NCBI GenBank assembly: GCA_902520695.1
Contig: CABYOT010000001.1
Location: forward strand, 62,001-126,000
DNA: 64,000 nucleotides
Origin: an uncultured Pelagibacteraceae bacterium
GTDB lineage: Bacteria; Pseudomonadota; Alphaproteobacteria; Pelagibacterales; Pelagibacteraceae
Reading direction: 5' to 3'
Made by a program: the position numbers and the translations under genes. Shown here piece by piece: positions 51,796 through 61,177 of the stretch; position 1 is the first letter of the stretch, and the number at the start of each line of letters is the position of its first letter. The notes beneath the pieces are model-generated. The model did no database searches, was not told the DNA's origin, and saw only the letters and a program-made list of their open reading frames with translations.

Positions 51796-53830
51796 TCTCA
51801 TTAATTACAGCAACCTTGTCGTAAAGTTTGATAAGCTTATTATAGTTATTTATTTTAATATTATTTTTTTCAATTTTTTTAATCTCTTTTTCTGCAATTT
51901 TGAAAAGATCTTCGTGTTGAATAGGATCTGCCAGATTATATTTTTTTAAACCACTTTGTTTAAATCCTAAAATATCTCCATATCCTCTAATTTTTAAGTC
52001 TTCCTCAGCAATTTTAAAACCATCATTTGTATTTTTGAGAATTGTTATTCTTTTACGAGCATTTTCACTCAGTCCTGCTTTAAACATAAGTATACACGAA
52101 GACTCCTTGTTACCTCTGCCAACTCGTCCCCTCAATTGATGTAGTTGAGATAAACCATATTTATTTGAATTTTCAATGACGATCACATTAGCATTTGGAA
52201 AATCAATGCCAACCTCTATTACTGTAGTTGAAACCAATATATCTATCTTTCTATCATTAAACTTATTTAATACTTTATCTTTTTCTTCCTTACTCATTCC
52301 TCCATGAATAATGTCAACTTTATCTTTGAAAATTCTACTTAGATACTTATATTTTTCTGTAGCAGATTGATGGTCAATCTTTTTTGATTCTTTGATAAGT
52401 GGACAAACCCAGAATACTTGTTTTTTTTGTAAAATTTCGCTTTTAATATAATTAATAACTTCATTAATTTTAGTCTCATTTTTACTATAAGTTTTAATTG
52501 GCTTTCTATTTTTTGGTTTAGACTTTATTAAAGAAATATCCATATCTCCATAAATAGTCATCATCATAGTTCTTGGAATGGGAGTTGCTGACATAACTAG
52601 TACATCGCAATCTTTGCCTCCTTTATCTGATAGTTTTTTTCTTTGATTAACACCAAATTTATGCTGTTCATCAATAATAATTAAACCTAAATTAAAGTAA
52701 TTAATTTTTTCTTGAAAAAGAGAATGTGTTCCAACTAAAATATCAATTTTATTATTTGAGAGATCATTTAAAATATTTTTTCTCTTTTTATATTCAGTTT
52801 TACCAGTTAATATTTCAGTATTACAAAATGTATTAAAATTTTCTAATATAAAATTATAATGTTGAATAGCTAATATTTCAGTTGGAGCCATTATTGCAAC
52901 TTGATAGCCTGCTTTTATAGCATTTAATGCAGCTATTACAGACACTATTGTTTTTCCAGATCCCACATCTCCTTGTAATAATCTAAACATTTTTTGTTTT
53001 GACTCCATATCTTTATTTATATTTTTTAATGTGGTTATTTGATCAGTTGTAAGTTTAAATTTTAAATTATTAATTATTTTATTCTGAAACTTAAAGTCTA
53101 AAATTTTATTTTTTTTTTTTATTTTTTTAATTTTACTTCTGATATCTGAAGAAAGTAAAAAATTTGCAAATATCTCATCAAAAACAAGTCTTTTAAAATA
53201 TTTTGTATCTCTAATTTTTGTAATTTCTTCCTTATGAATTTTGATAATACATTCCCTCCATGATACATGATCAAATAAACTTGATACTTCTTTTGGCAAC
53301 CACTCTTCTAGTTCAGGTAAATTTTGGAAAACACTATTTATCACTTGATTATATTTGTTTAATGTTAATCCTTCAGAAAGGCTATATTTACTATCTTCTT
53401 TAATGATATTTAAATCGTTAGTCTTTTTTGTTGTTGGATTTACAAATTGAAATTTATTTCTAAAGTTGTTTGCCTTTCCATGTATTATTATTTCTTCATT
53501 TAAGGGTAATAACTTTTTTATATATCCTTCGTAACTATTAAAAAAAATACAATCTAATTTTACTCCATTTTTTTCACATAGTACTTTATTGGGTAAATTC
53601 CTAATTCGTGGAAAATTATATTTAATTGGTATTACTTTAATATTATAATTTTTTCCTACTTGCAAATCATCAATCTCTGTATCTTCAGCAGTTTCAATTC
53701 TTGATATAGGTAAATGCCATAATAGGTCAAAAATTGTAAAAATTTTTTTTTTGTTAAATGAACTTAATGTTTTATTTCCTACACCTTTAATTTTATTAAT
53801 AGGTGACAATAAATATTCAAAATTACTCAT
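51788..53830 (-). CDS. recG: ATP-dependent DNA helicase RecG
   Basis: The 680-aa helicase remodels stalled forks. It has the wedge/OB region (about 50-150), motif I LLQGDVGSGKTIV, Walker B DEQHKFG (variant DEQH), the motif VMSATPIPRT, and the C-terminal helicase and TRG parts (HQLRGRVGRG; IRGYGDILGFKQSG). I start it at the ATG at 53830 (MSNFEYLL); an extension to 53866 would overlap the divergent sdhE start and adds 12 unrelated residues. A 12-T run lies inside the gene near 53109-53120. Confidence 0.95.
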   Translation of the reverse strand: MSNFEYLLSPINKIKGVGNKTLSSFNKKKIFTIFDLLWHLPISRIETAEDTEIDDLQVGKNYNIKVIPIKYNFPRIRNLPNKVLCEKNGVKLDCIFFNSYEGYIKKLLPLNEEIIIHGKANNFRNKFQFVNPTTKKTNDLNIIKEDSKYSLSEGLTLNKYNQVINSVFQNLPELEEWLPKEVSSLFDHVSWRECIIKIHKEEITKIRDTKYFKRLVFDEIFANFLLSSDIRSKIKKIKKKNKILDFKFQNKIINNLKFKLTTDQITTLKNINKDMESKQKMFRLLQGDVGSGKTIVSVIAALNAIKAGYQVAIMAPTEILAIQHYNFILENFNTFCNTEILTGKTEYKKRKNILNDLSNNKIDILVGTHSLFQEKINYFNLGLIIIDEQHKFGVNQRKKLSDKGGKDCDVLVMSATPIPRTMMMTIYGDMDISLIKSKPKNRKPIKTYSKNETKINEVINYIKSEILQKKQVFWVCPLIKESKKIDHQSATEKYKYLSRIFKDKVDIIHGGMSKEEKDKVLNKFNDRKIDILVSTTVIEVGIDFPNANVIVIENSNKYGLSQLHQLRGRVGRGNKESSCILMFKAGLSENARKRITILKNTNDGFKIAEEDLKIRGYGDILGFKQSGLKKYNLADPIQHEDLFKIAEKEIKKIEKNNIKINNYNKLIKLYDKVAVINETI

Positions 53831-53856
53831 TAAATATATATATATGTTTATAAATA

Positions 53857-54102
53857 ATGATTTCAAACAAACAAAATTTAATTAATAAGATTATTTATAG
53901 ATCTCAATATCGAGGCACAAAAGAAATGGATATATTTGTCAGTGGTTTTGTTAAATCTATTATTGATTCATTATCCATTGATGATTTAATTGATCTAGAT
54001 ACACTGGTTAACATGAATGATGAAGACATAATCAAAATTTCTAAGAAAAAAATGATATTCAAAAATAACAAAATATTAAAACTGTTGATTGATTTTAAAT
54101 GA
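53857..54102 (+). CDS. sdhE: FAD assembly factor SdhE
   Basis: The 81-aa protein has the defining motif YRGTKEMD (RGxxE, about 19-26), which binds succinate dehydrogenase subunit A and helps attach FAD covalently. The remainder is a small helical bundle as in the family. It is divergent from recG, a standard pairing in Alphaproteobacteria, and ends just 1 nt before tRNA-Ser on the other strand. Confidence 0.88.
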   Translation: MISNKQNLINKIIYRSQYRGTKEMDIFVSGFVKSIIDSLSIDDLIDLDTLVNMNDEDIIKISKKKMIFKNNKILKLLIDFK

Positions 54103-54103
54103 A

Positions 54104-54193
54104 TGGCGGAGAGACTGGGATTCGAACCCAGGAAAGAGTTGCCCCTTTGTCGGTTTTCAAGACCGATGCTTTCAACCGCTCAGCCATCTCTCC
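54104..54193 (-). tRNA. tRNA-Ser (anticodon TGA), CCA encoded
   Basis: On the minus strand, acceptor GGAGAGA pairs with TCTCTCC. The anticodon loop CTTGAAA gives TGA. A long variable arm typical of class II tRNAs precedes the T arm GGGTTCGAATCCC. Discriminator G and an encoded CCA complete a 90-nt tRNA. Confidence 0.97.
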
Positions 54194-54277
54194 GTGTGCA
54201 AGGTTTTATTATTATTAATATATATTTCAACAATAAAATGACTTAAGTATTAATTTATAATATTCAAATATTTAATA

Positions 54278-55159
54278 ATGACCAAAAAAAATTTTAATAA
54301 AGGAGTTTTACTTACATCCTTTGGTTCCTTTTGGTGGGGTTTTTTTGGTGTTATTTACTTCAAATATATTTCTTTTGCAGGACATGTAGAAGTATTAATT
54401 CATAGAAGTGTTTGGACAACTTTTGTATTAATAGTTACTACTTTTTTATTTTCTAAATGGAGTATTTTAAAAAAAATTCTCAATGATAAGACGAAATTAT
54501 TTATTCTATTTATTTCTGGTTTTTTAATATTTATAAATTGGGGTGTATGGATTTATGCTGTTAGTGTAGATAAAATAATTGATGCAAGCTTTGGGTACTT
54601 TATCATGCCAATCATAAGTGTTTTTTTAGGTAATTTTTTTTTTAAAGAACCTATTACAAAAAAAGGCAAAATTTCGATCTTTTTAGTAATTATTTCTGTT
54701 AGTTATTTATTGATAATAGATTTTAATTCAATTCCATGGGTAGGTTTGATTGTAGCTTTAAGTTGGAGTTTTTATAATCTATTTAGAAAAAAAATAAACG
54801 TAGAAACTGATATTGGGCTCCTTATTGAAAGTTTATATATACTTCCTTTTGTATTAGTTGCATTTTATTTTATTAGTATAAATAATTATAACGATTTCAA
54901 TTTATCAAATCCCTCTTTGATGCCATTATTAATGTTGGCAGGACCAATGACGGTGATTCCTCTTTTTTTGTACGTACGGGGCGTAGAATTAGCAGGACTA
55001 GGACCTGCTGGAATGATTTTTTATATTACTCCTACTTTGCAATTTATACTTGGTTTTTTCATTTATAATGAGCAGTTTAATATAAATCAGTTAGTTAGTT
55101 TTATTTTAATATGGATTGCTGTATTTATATACTTGAAAGATATTTATGAAAAAAATTAA
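54278..55159 (+). CDS. rarD: RarD / EamA-family transporter
   Basis: The 293-aa protein has about ten membrane helices and the RarD marks GSFWWGFFGVIYFKYISFAG (first helix), VEVLIHRSVWTTF, NWGVWIYAV followed by DASFGYFIMPI, and GAEL-like GVELAGLGPAGMIFYITPTLQF. EamA carriers export or import metabolites; the RarD substrate is not established. It lies 84 bp after tRNA-Ser and overlaps mltB by 14 nt. Confidence 0.88.
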   Translation: MTKKNFNKGVLLTSFGSFWWGFFGVIYFKYISFAGHVEVLIHRSVWTTFVLIVTTFLFSKWSILKKILNDKTKLFILFISGFLIFINWGVWIYAVSVDKIIDASFGYFIMPIISVFLGNFFFKEPITKKGKISIFLVIISVSYLLIIDFNSIPWVGLIVALSWSFYNLFRKKINVETDIGLLIESLYILPFVLVAFYFISINNYNDFNLSNPSLMPLLMLAGPMTVIPLFLYVRGVELAGLGPAGMIFYITPTLQFILGFFIYNEQFNINQLVSFILIWIAVFIYLKDIYEKN

Positions 55160-56144
55160 AATTTTTGTTTTTTTTGTTTTTGTTACCATAAATTTCAATG
55201 CTTACGCGAATGACTCTGAATTTGAAGAATGGAAAGAGAAATTTAAATTAATTGCTTTAGAAAATGGTGTGAGTCTGAATACAATTGAGAATACTGTTGG
55301 CAAATCTTCTTTTTTAAAAAATGTTATTAAATATGACAGATACCAACCAGAATTTTATGAAGATACTAAAACATATGTTTCTAAAAGAGCTAATATTAAG
55401 AAAGTTAATTCTGGTATAAAAATCTATAATATAAACAAAAAAGTAATTGATAAAATTACACGTGAATTTTCTGTAGATAGAGACTTACTCTTGTCACTGA
55501 TGGGAATAGAAACGAATTTTGGTAATTATTTAGGAAAAATGGATATAGTTTCATCTTTAGCAACTTTAAGTTTCGATAAAAGAAGAAGCGAATTTTTCAC
55601 TTCAGAACTCATAACTCTTCTAATCTTGTTCGATAATGGAACTATTAATCCAAATAATTATTTAGGATCATGGGCAGGCGCATTTGGTAATTTTCAATTC
55701 ATGCCTTCTACTATTAAAAATTATGCAATTGATTACAATAAAGATGAAACTATAAATTTAAAGAGTATCGAAGACTCATTTGCATCTGCAGCCAATTACT
55801 TAAATAAAATAGGTTGGAATAACAGCACTCCATGTTTTTTCAAAGTTGAGCTTATTAATGAAACACCCCATAAATATCTAAATACATCTGCAAAACAAAT
55901 TAAGCATAAAAATAAAATTTCTTATTTAAAAAAGTACATTAAAAATAGTGAAATTCTTAATGATCTTGATAATTTAAAGGCAGCACTAGTAACTCCGGAT
56001 TATGACATTATTCCAGATTCAAATAAATTAACCCCAGCTTATGTAGTTTTTGATAATTATGAATTAATCTTAAAATGGAATAGATCATTAAGATTTGCAT
56101 TAGCTGTATGCACATTAAAAAGTAAGTTTAAGAATGCAATTTAA
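55146..56144 (+). CDS. mltB: lytic murein transglycosylase, MltB family
   Basis: The 332-aa SLT-2 type enzyme cleaves the MurNAc-GlcNAc bond. It has a Sec-like signal (about 1-22; FVFFVFVTINFNAYA), LLSLMGIETNFGNYLG with the catalytic Glu, and SWAGAFGNFQFMPSTIKNYAID. No lipobox is seen, so it may be soluble in the periplasm. It overlaps the RlpA-like gene by 11 nt in the cell-wall cluster mltB-rlpA-dacF. Confidence 0.9.
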   Translation: MKKIKIFVFFVFVTINFNAYANDSEFEEWKEKFKLIALENGVSLNTIENTVGKSSFLKNVIKYDRYQPEFYEDTKTYVSKRANIKKVNSGIKIYNINKKVIDKITREFSVDRDLLLSLMGIETNFGNYLGKMDIVSSLATLSFDKRRSEFFTSELITLLILFDNGTINPNNYLGSWAGAFGNFQFMPSTIKNYAIDYNKDETINLKSIEDSFASAANYLNKIGWNNSTPCFFKVELINETPHKYLNTSAKQIKHKNKISYLKKYIKNSEILNDLDNLKAALVTPDYDIIPDSNKLTPAYVVFDNYELILKWNRSLRFALAVCTLKSKFKNAI

Positions 56145-56961
56145 ATATATTTATTACCTTATATTTTTAATTTTATTTGCTTGTGAGCATCATTCACAAA
56201 ACATAAATATTAAAAATAAAACTGAAGATAAAAAAACTGTTGTTCGAAACGAAGAAATTAAAGAAACTCTAGAAACAAATAAAAAAGAAGATTTAATTAA
56301 TATCGTTTATTCTAACAAAGGTTTTGCTTTAATATACAATGAGGATGAAGATAATTCATTAGAATATAAATTAGATAATTCATCAATTAATATATTAAGT
56401 CCAAAGCTTCCTAATGGAACACCAGTTAGAATAACAAATATAATAAATGGAAAATCGTTAATAACAGTTGTTCAAAATAAAACAGTTTTACCTATTTTTT
56501 ATAATTCAGTAATTTCTAATAGAATTGTTAGTGAACTATCAATAAATCCAGATGAACCATATATATTTATTGAAACAATCAATTCTAACAATTTGTATGT
56601 TGCAAATGATGTTAAAACTTTTGATGAGGAAAAAGAGGTTGCTAACAAAGCCCCAGTGGAAGACATAATGATTCAAAATATAAGTATTAAGACAGAAAAA
56701 AAAGAATCTAATTCTGAGAACTTTGTAACTAATTTTAATTATATAATTAAATTCGCAGATTTTTATTTTGAAGATTCAGCTATTATGTTAAAAAACAGGC
56801 TATTTGAAGAATATAATATTGAAAATATCTTAATCAAAAAATTGTCACAAAATAATTTTAGAGTTTATAAAGGACCCTATAAAGATTTTGAAAAATTAAA
56901 GAAAGGATTTCTTAACATCGAAAATCTTGAATTTGATAGTATTGAAATAATTAAATTATGA
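56134..56961 (+). CDS. degenerate RlpA-like lipoprotein with SPOR domain
   Basis: The 275-aa protein has a lipoprotein signal (LILFAC, Cys17), a Lys/Glu-rich linker, a region resembling the RlpA double-psi barrel (about 48-150, recognised by PKLPNGTPVRITNIINGKSL) and a SPOR domain at the end (about 205-275, YIIKFADFYFEDSA... VYKGPYKDFEKL). RlpA cuts denuded glycan strands at the septum. Its usual H before LPxGT and the Asp of NDRGP are replaced here (SPKLP; QNKTVLP), so catalysis is doubtful. The identity rests largely on gene order between mltB and dacF. The SPOR domain should still bring it to septal peptidoglycan. Confidence 0.7.
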   Translation: MQFKYIYYLIFLILFACEHHSQNINIKNKTEDKKTVVRNEEIKETLETNKKEDLINIVYSNKGFALIYNEDEDNSLEYKLDNSSINILSPKLPNGTPVRITNIINGKSLITVVQNKTVLPIFYNSVISNRIVSELSINPDEPYIFIETINSNNLYVANDVKTFDEEKEVANKAPVEDIMIQNISIKTEKKESNSENFVTNFNYIIKFADFYFEDSAIMLKNRLFEEYNIENILIKKLSQNNFRVYKGPYKDFEKLKKGFLNIENLEFDSIEIIKL

Positions 56962-58112
56962 GAATAAAAAATTTGTCATTAATTATAATAATTTTATCAT
57001 TTCTGATAAAACCTGTTTCCGCTAACTTTGATGTAAATGTAAGAACTGCTATTGTTCAAGATTATTTGTCAGGCAAAATATTGTTTGAAAAAGACGCTGA
57101 TAGGAAAATATTTCCTGCTTCTATGACGAAAATTATGACATCAATCATAGCTTTTGATTTACTTAAAAGTGGTGAATTGTCTTTAGATGATAAGTTTTTA
57201 GTTTCTGAAAATGCATGGAGATTGTCTCAAGCAGGATATTCATCAATGTTTATAATGGTTGGAGATGAAATAAGCGTTGAAAATTTATTAAGAGGTATAA
57301 TTGTTTCGTCAGGTAATGATGCTTGTATTGCTCTCGCAGAAGGTATTGCTGGAACAGAAGAAGAGTTTGCAATTATGATGACTGAAAAAGCCAGAGAAAT
57401 AGGTATGGAAAATACTAACTTTTCTAATTCATCAGGAATAAATGCTCCTGATAATTTATCAACAGTTAGAGATATACTAATAATGTCAAATTACTTGATT
57501 AAAAATTATCCTAACTATTATGAATATTACAAAGAAACTGAATTTACATGGGATAGAACTGGAGGTGAACCAATTAAACAAGGTAATCGTAATCCTCTAC
57601 TTTATAAAAATATTGGAGTTGATGGAATTAAAACAGGATATCTTGCGTATGAAAAATATTCACTAGCCTCAACTATAAAAAGAAATCAAAGAAGAATAAT
57701 TGCAGTGGGGAGTGGTTTTGTATCAAAAAATTCAAGATCAAAAGAGTCACTTAAACTGCTGACATATGGTTTAACTAATTTCGACACTATTAACATTGCT
57801 AAAAAAGATGAAATATTCGATGAGTTGGAAGTTTGGCAAGGTATTCAAAAAACAGTTAAATCCTACATTAGTGAAGACGTATATCAAACAATTCCAAAAG
57901 CAAAAAAAAAATATTTAAAAGTTTCTGTTGATTATCAAGGTCCACTAAAAGCTCCAATATTTAAAAATGACATAATAGGTAAAGTTAAAATTTCCTATAA
58001 AGACGAACAAATAGGAGAATATGATTTATTAGCGTTAGAGGACGTAAAAAGACAAAATATCTTTTCTAGATTTATTTCTTCAATAAATTTCCTTATCTGG
58101 GGTGATGTCTAA
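56958..58112 (+). CDS. dacF: D-alanyl-D-alanine carboxypeptidase (PBP5/6 type)
   Basis: The 384-aa penicillin-binding protein trims the terminal D-Ala from stem peptides. It has a signal peptide (about 1-22), the SxxK motif in FPASMTKIM, SSGNDACIALAE (SxN) and GIKTGYL (KTG), then a C-terminal beta domain and an amphipathic end (FSRFISSINFLIWG) that could anchor it to the membrane. It overlaps the RlpA-like gene and tmk by 4 and 8 nt. Confidence 0.92.
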   Translation: MRIKNLSLIIIILSFLIKPVSANFDVNVRTAIVQDYLSGKILFEKDADRKIFPASMTKIMTSIIAFDLLKSGELSLDDKFLVSENAWRLSQAGYSSMFIMVGDEISVENLLRGIIVSSGNDACIALAEGIAGTEEEFAIMMTEKAREIGMENTNFSNSSGINAPDNLSTVRDILIMSNYLIKNYPNYYEYYKETEFTWDRTGGEPIKQGNRNPLLYKNIGVDGIKTGYLAYEKYSLASTIKRNQRRIIAVGSGFVSKNSRSKESLKLLTYGLTNFDTINIAKKDEIFDELEVWQGIQKTVKSYISEDVYQTIPKAKKKYLKVSVDYQGPLKAPIFKNDIIGKVKISYKDEQIGEYDLLALEDVKRQNIFSRFISSINFLIWGDV

Positions 58113-58725
58113 AAATACTCTAATAGTTTTTGAAGGTATAGAGACATCTGGAAAATCCACTAATTTAAAAAAAACTATTAAGTTTTTAAAAAAAAAAAAA
58201 ATTAAATACATTACTTTTCGGGAGCCTGGTGGCACTAAATTTTCTGAAAAATTAAGATCATTAATGTTAAATAAAAAATCTAAATTAAACATTAAAACTG
58301 ATTTATTTGTGCTTATGGCTTCAAGATCAGAAAATATTGATAAAATTCTAAAAAAAAATTCTAAAAATAAAGTTGTATTGATAGACAGGTTTATAGATTC
58401 AACATTAGCATATCAGCATTATGGCATGGGTTTAGATAAAGATTTAATTATAAAAATGAATAATTTTTTACTAGGCAATTTAAAACCAAGCTTTACTTTC
58501 TTAAGTGTTGTAAATAAAAAAAATATGTTAAAGAGGCTTAAATCAAGAAAAAATAATAATAAATACGATAATTTTAATTATAATTTTTACAATAAAGTTC
58601 AAAAAGGTTTTTTGAAAATTGCGCTTACAAATAGATCTAAATACTTAATATTAGATAGCAACAAGGATAGTTTAAAAATTATTGAAAATAAATTAATTAA
58701 AAAAATAAATAAAATTTTAAAATAA
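58105..58725 (+). CDS. tmk: thymidylate kinase
   Basis: The 206-aa kinase phosphorylates dTMP. It has the P-loop FEGIETSGKST, TFREPGGTKFSE, the DR motif LIDRFIDSTLAYQHYGMG and the lid region. I start at the ATG at 58105; a GTG lies just before it. The gene contains a run of 14 consecutive A residues (58188-58201) coding for lysines. Confidence 0.92.
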   Translation: MSKNTLIVFEGIETSGKSTNLKKTIKFLKKKKIKYITFREPGGTKFSEKLRSLMLNKKSKLNIKTDLFVLMASRSENIDKILKKNSKNKVVLIDRFIDSTLAYQHYGMGLDKDLIIKMNNFLLGNLKPSFTFLSVVNKKNMLKRLKSRKNNNKYDNFNYNFYNKVQKGFLKIALTNRSKYLILDSNKDSLKIIENKLIKKINKILK

Positions 58726-59646
58726 ATGAGTGAAACAAGCAAACTTTTTGGTCATAAATATTTGTTTAGTAATTTAATTTATTTAGATCAAATAGAAAAA
58801 TTGCCAAATAAGATTGTATTAAATGGCCCCAAAGGTATAGGTAAAAAAATTTTAGTAAATCATCTTTTAAATTACCTTTACTCTAAAAATAATGAACAAT
58901 TTTATGATTTAAAGAATAATGAATATAAAATTAATAATAACTTATCTTTACTAATTTCCAATAATTCTCATCCTAATATTTTCAAAATTTATAAAAAAAA
59001 GGATAAAAAAATAATTGATATTGATCAAATTAGAGAGATGATCCAGTTTACCAATCAAACTTCTTTTAATAACGAAAGGAAATTTATAATAATTGAAGAT
59101 ATAAACCTCTTAGGTATTAATTCTGCAAATGCTCTACTGAAATCTATCGAGGAACCTAATGATAAAACACATTATATTTTAATCAATAATTCTGAATTTA
59201 AAATTTTAGACACAATTAAATCAAGATGTTTAGAATTTAAATTATGTTTAATGAATTCTGAAGTAATTGAGATTGTGAATTATTATTTTAATAGTGATAA
59301 GTATATTGATATAAACGTAGACTTTATAAACAATTATAATTCACCATCATTTTTAATTTCATTGGTAAATTTTCTAAAAAATAATGATTTATCTATAAAA
59401 GAGTGCAATATTGAAGAATTTTTGGCCTATATTATTAAAAATAAACTTTATACATCAGATGAATTTATTAAAGAATATTTAAATTTATTTATTGAACTTT
59501 TTTTCTACAAAAATATAAATAATTCAAAGAATATTTCATTCAAAATTAAAAAGTATTTTTATCTAAAACTTTCTTTTGTTAAAAAATATAATTTAGATTT
59601 TGAATCATTTTTTCTAGAATTTAATGACAAATTATTAAGTGAATAA
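58726..59646 (+). CDS. holB: DNA polymerase III delta-prime subunit
   Basis: The 306-aa clamp-loader subunit has a degenerate P-loop LNGPKGIGKKILVNHLL (about 35-51) and the delta-prime marks IIEDINLLGINSANALLKSIEEPNDKTHYILINNS (described as NSANALLKSIEEP) and IKSRCLEFKL (the SRC motif). No zinc-binding cysteine cluster is present. It follows tmk directly and overlaps metG by 8 nt. Confidence 0.9.
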   Translation: MSETSKLFGHKYLFSNLIYLDQIEKLPNKIVLNGPKGIGKKILVNHLLNYLYSKNNEQFYDLKNNEYKINNNLSLLISNNSHPNIFKIYKKKDKKIIDIDQIREMIQFTNQTSFNNERKFIIIEDINLLGINSANALLKSIEEPNDKTHYILINNSEFKILDTIKSRCLEFKLCLMNSEVIEIVNYYFNSDKYIDINVDFINNYNSPSFLISLVNFLKNNDLSIKECNIEEFLAYIIKNKLYTSDEFIKEYLNLFIELFFYKNINNSKNISFKIKKYFYLKLSFVKKYNLDFESFFLEFNDKLLSE

Positions 59647-61177
59647 AAATTACTACATTACAACACCAATATATTATCCATCTGCAAAGCCTCATATGGG
59701 TCATGCATATTCAAGTATTATTGCTGATTTTTTTGCAAGATTAAAAACAATACAGGGTTTTAATGTTTATTTTTTAACTGGTACGGATGAGCATGGACAG
59801 AAAATACAACGTGCAGCTGAAGAAAAAAAAATGGATCCATTATTGTTTTGTGATGAAATTAGTAAAACTTTTAGAGACCTATCTGTCACATTAAACTTGT
59901 CAAATAACGATTTTATAAGGACTACAGAGTCTAGACATGTTAAATCTGTTGAAAATCTTTGGAATGTTCTAGAAAAAAAAGGTGAAATTTACTTATCAAA
60001 GTATTCAGGCTGGTATTCTGTCTCAGATGAAGCGTTTTACACAGAAAGTGAAATTGAAGATTTGGATGGTACCAAAAAAGCAATCCCATCAGGATCTAAA
60101 GTAGAGTGGGTAGAAGAAGAATCTTATTTTTTTAGATTATCTAATTGGCAAGATAAATTGATTGAATTTTATGATAAAAATCCAAATTTTATACTACCTG
60201 AAACAAGAAAAAATGAAGTTGTTAGTTTTGTTAAATCAGGATTAAAAGATTTATCTGTCAGTAGAAAATCTTTCACTTGGGGTATAAAAGTTCCTTCTAA
60301 TAAAGACCACGTTATATATGTTTGGTTAGATGCTTTAACAAACTATTTAAGTGCTTTGAATTATCCAAATGAAAATGATGATTTGTATCAATCTTTTTGG
60401 CCTGCTGATCTTCATTTAATAGGTAAAGATATATTAAGATTCCATGCAATTTACTGGCCAGCTTTTTTGTTAGCTGCTGATATAAAACCACCAAAAAGAG
60501 TTTTTGGTCATGGATGGATACTCTCTGGTGATGAAAAAATGTCAAAATCTAAAGGTAATATTTTAGACCCGCTAGAAATTATAGATATTTATGGTTTAGA
60601 TCCTTTAAGATATTATTTAATTAAAGAAGTTTCTTTTGGTAATGATGGAAATATTTCACAAGAAAAATTAGAGTCGTGTATAAATAGTGATTTGGCTAAC
60701 AATTATGGAAATCTGTGCCAAAGGGTTTTGGCTTTTTGTGATAAAAATTCTAATTTTGAAGTTCCTGAAAATAATTCCTTTAATGCAGATGATAAATTGA
60801 TCTTAGATCAATACACTAAACATTTTGAGAATTTAATAAAATATTCTGATAATCAGGATGTAAATTTATATATAAATTTTATTGTTGAACAGTTGTTTGC
60901 AGCAAATAAGTATTTTAATGACCAGGAACCTTGGAAAAAAAAGAATGATAAATTAAGGATGAATACTATTATTTATGTTGCATTGGAGCTCATAAGAAAA
61001 GTCACCATATTGCTATATCCAATAATACCAAGTTCTTCTCTCAAAGTTTTAGAAATATTTGGTATTAATGAAGATAAAATTAATTTTGAGACAATTAAGG
61101 ATAATAATTATTTAAAGAAAGGTCTTAAATTAAGTAAATTAGATATATTATTCAAAAAAATCGAAAAAAATGATTGA
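59639..61177 (+). CDS. metG: methionyl-tRNA synthetase
   Basis: The 512-aa class I synthetase has ITTPIYYPSAKPHMGHAYSSI (HIGH variant HMGH), GTDEHGQKIQ, EWVEEESYFFRLS and the KMSKS loop EKMSKSKGN. It is the short form without the C-terminal tRNA-binding extension and without the zinc-knuckle cysteines found in other MetRS classes, which is normal for the alphaproteobacterial type. The start is GTG at 59639. It overlaps tatD by 8 nt. Confidence 0.95.
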   Translation: MNKNYYITTPIYYPSAKPHMGHAYSSIIADFFARLKTIQGFNVYFLTGTDEHGQKIQRAAEEKKMDPLLFCDEISKTFRDLSVTLNLSNNDFIRTTESRHVKSVENLWNVLEKKGEIYLSKYSGWYSVSDEAFYTESEIEDLDGTKKAIPSGSKVEWVEEESYFFRLSNWQDKLIEFYDKNPNFILPETRKNEVVSFVKSGLKDLSVSRKSFTWGIKVPSNKDHVIYVWLDALTNYLSALNYPNENDDLYQSFWPADLHLIGKDILRFHAIYWPAFLLAADIKPPKRVFGHGWILSGDEKMSKSKGNILDPLEIIDIYGLDPLRYYLIKEVSFGNDGNISQEKLESCINSDLANNYGNLCQRVLAFCDKNSNFEVPENNSFNADDKLILDQYTKHFENLIKYSDNQDVNLYINFIVEQLFAANKYFNDQEPWKKKNDKLRMNTIIYVALELIRKVTILLYPIIPSSSLKVLEIFGINEDKINFETIKDNNYLKKGLKLSKLDILFKKIEKND

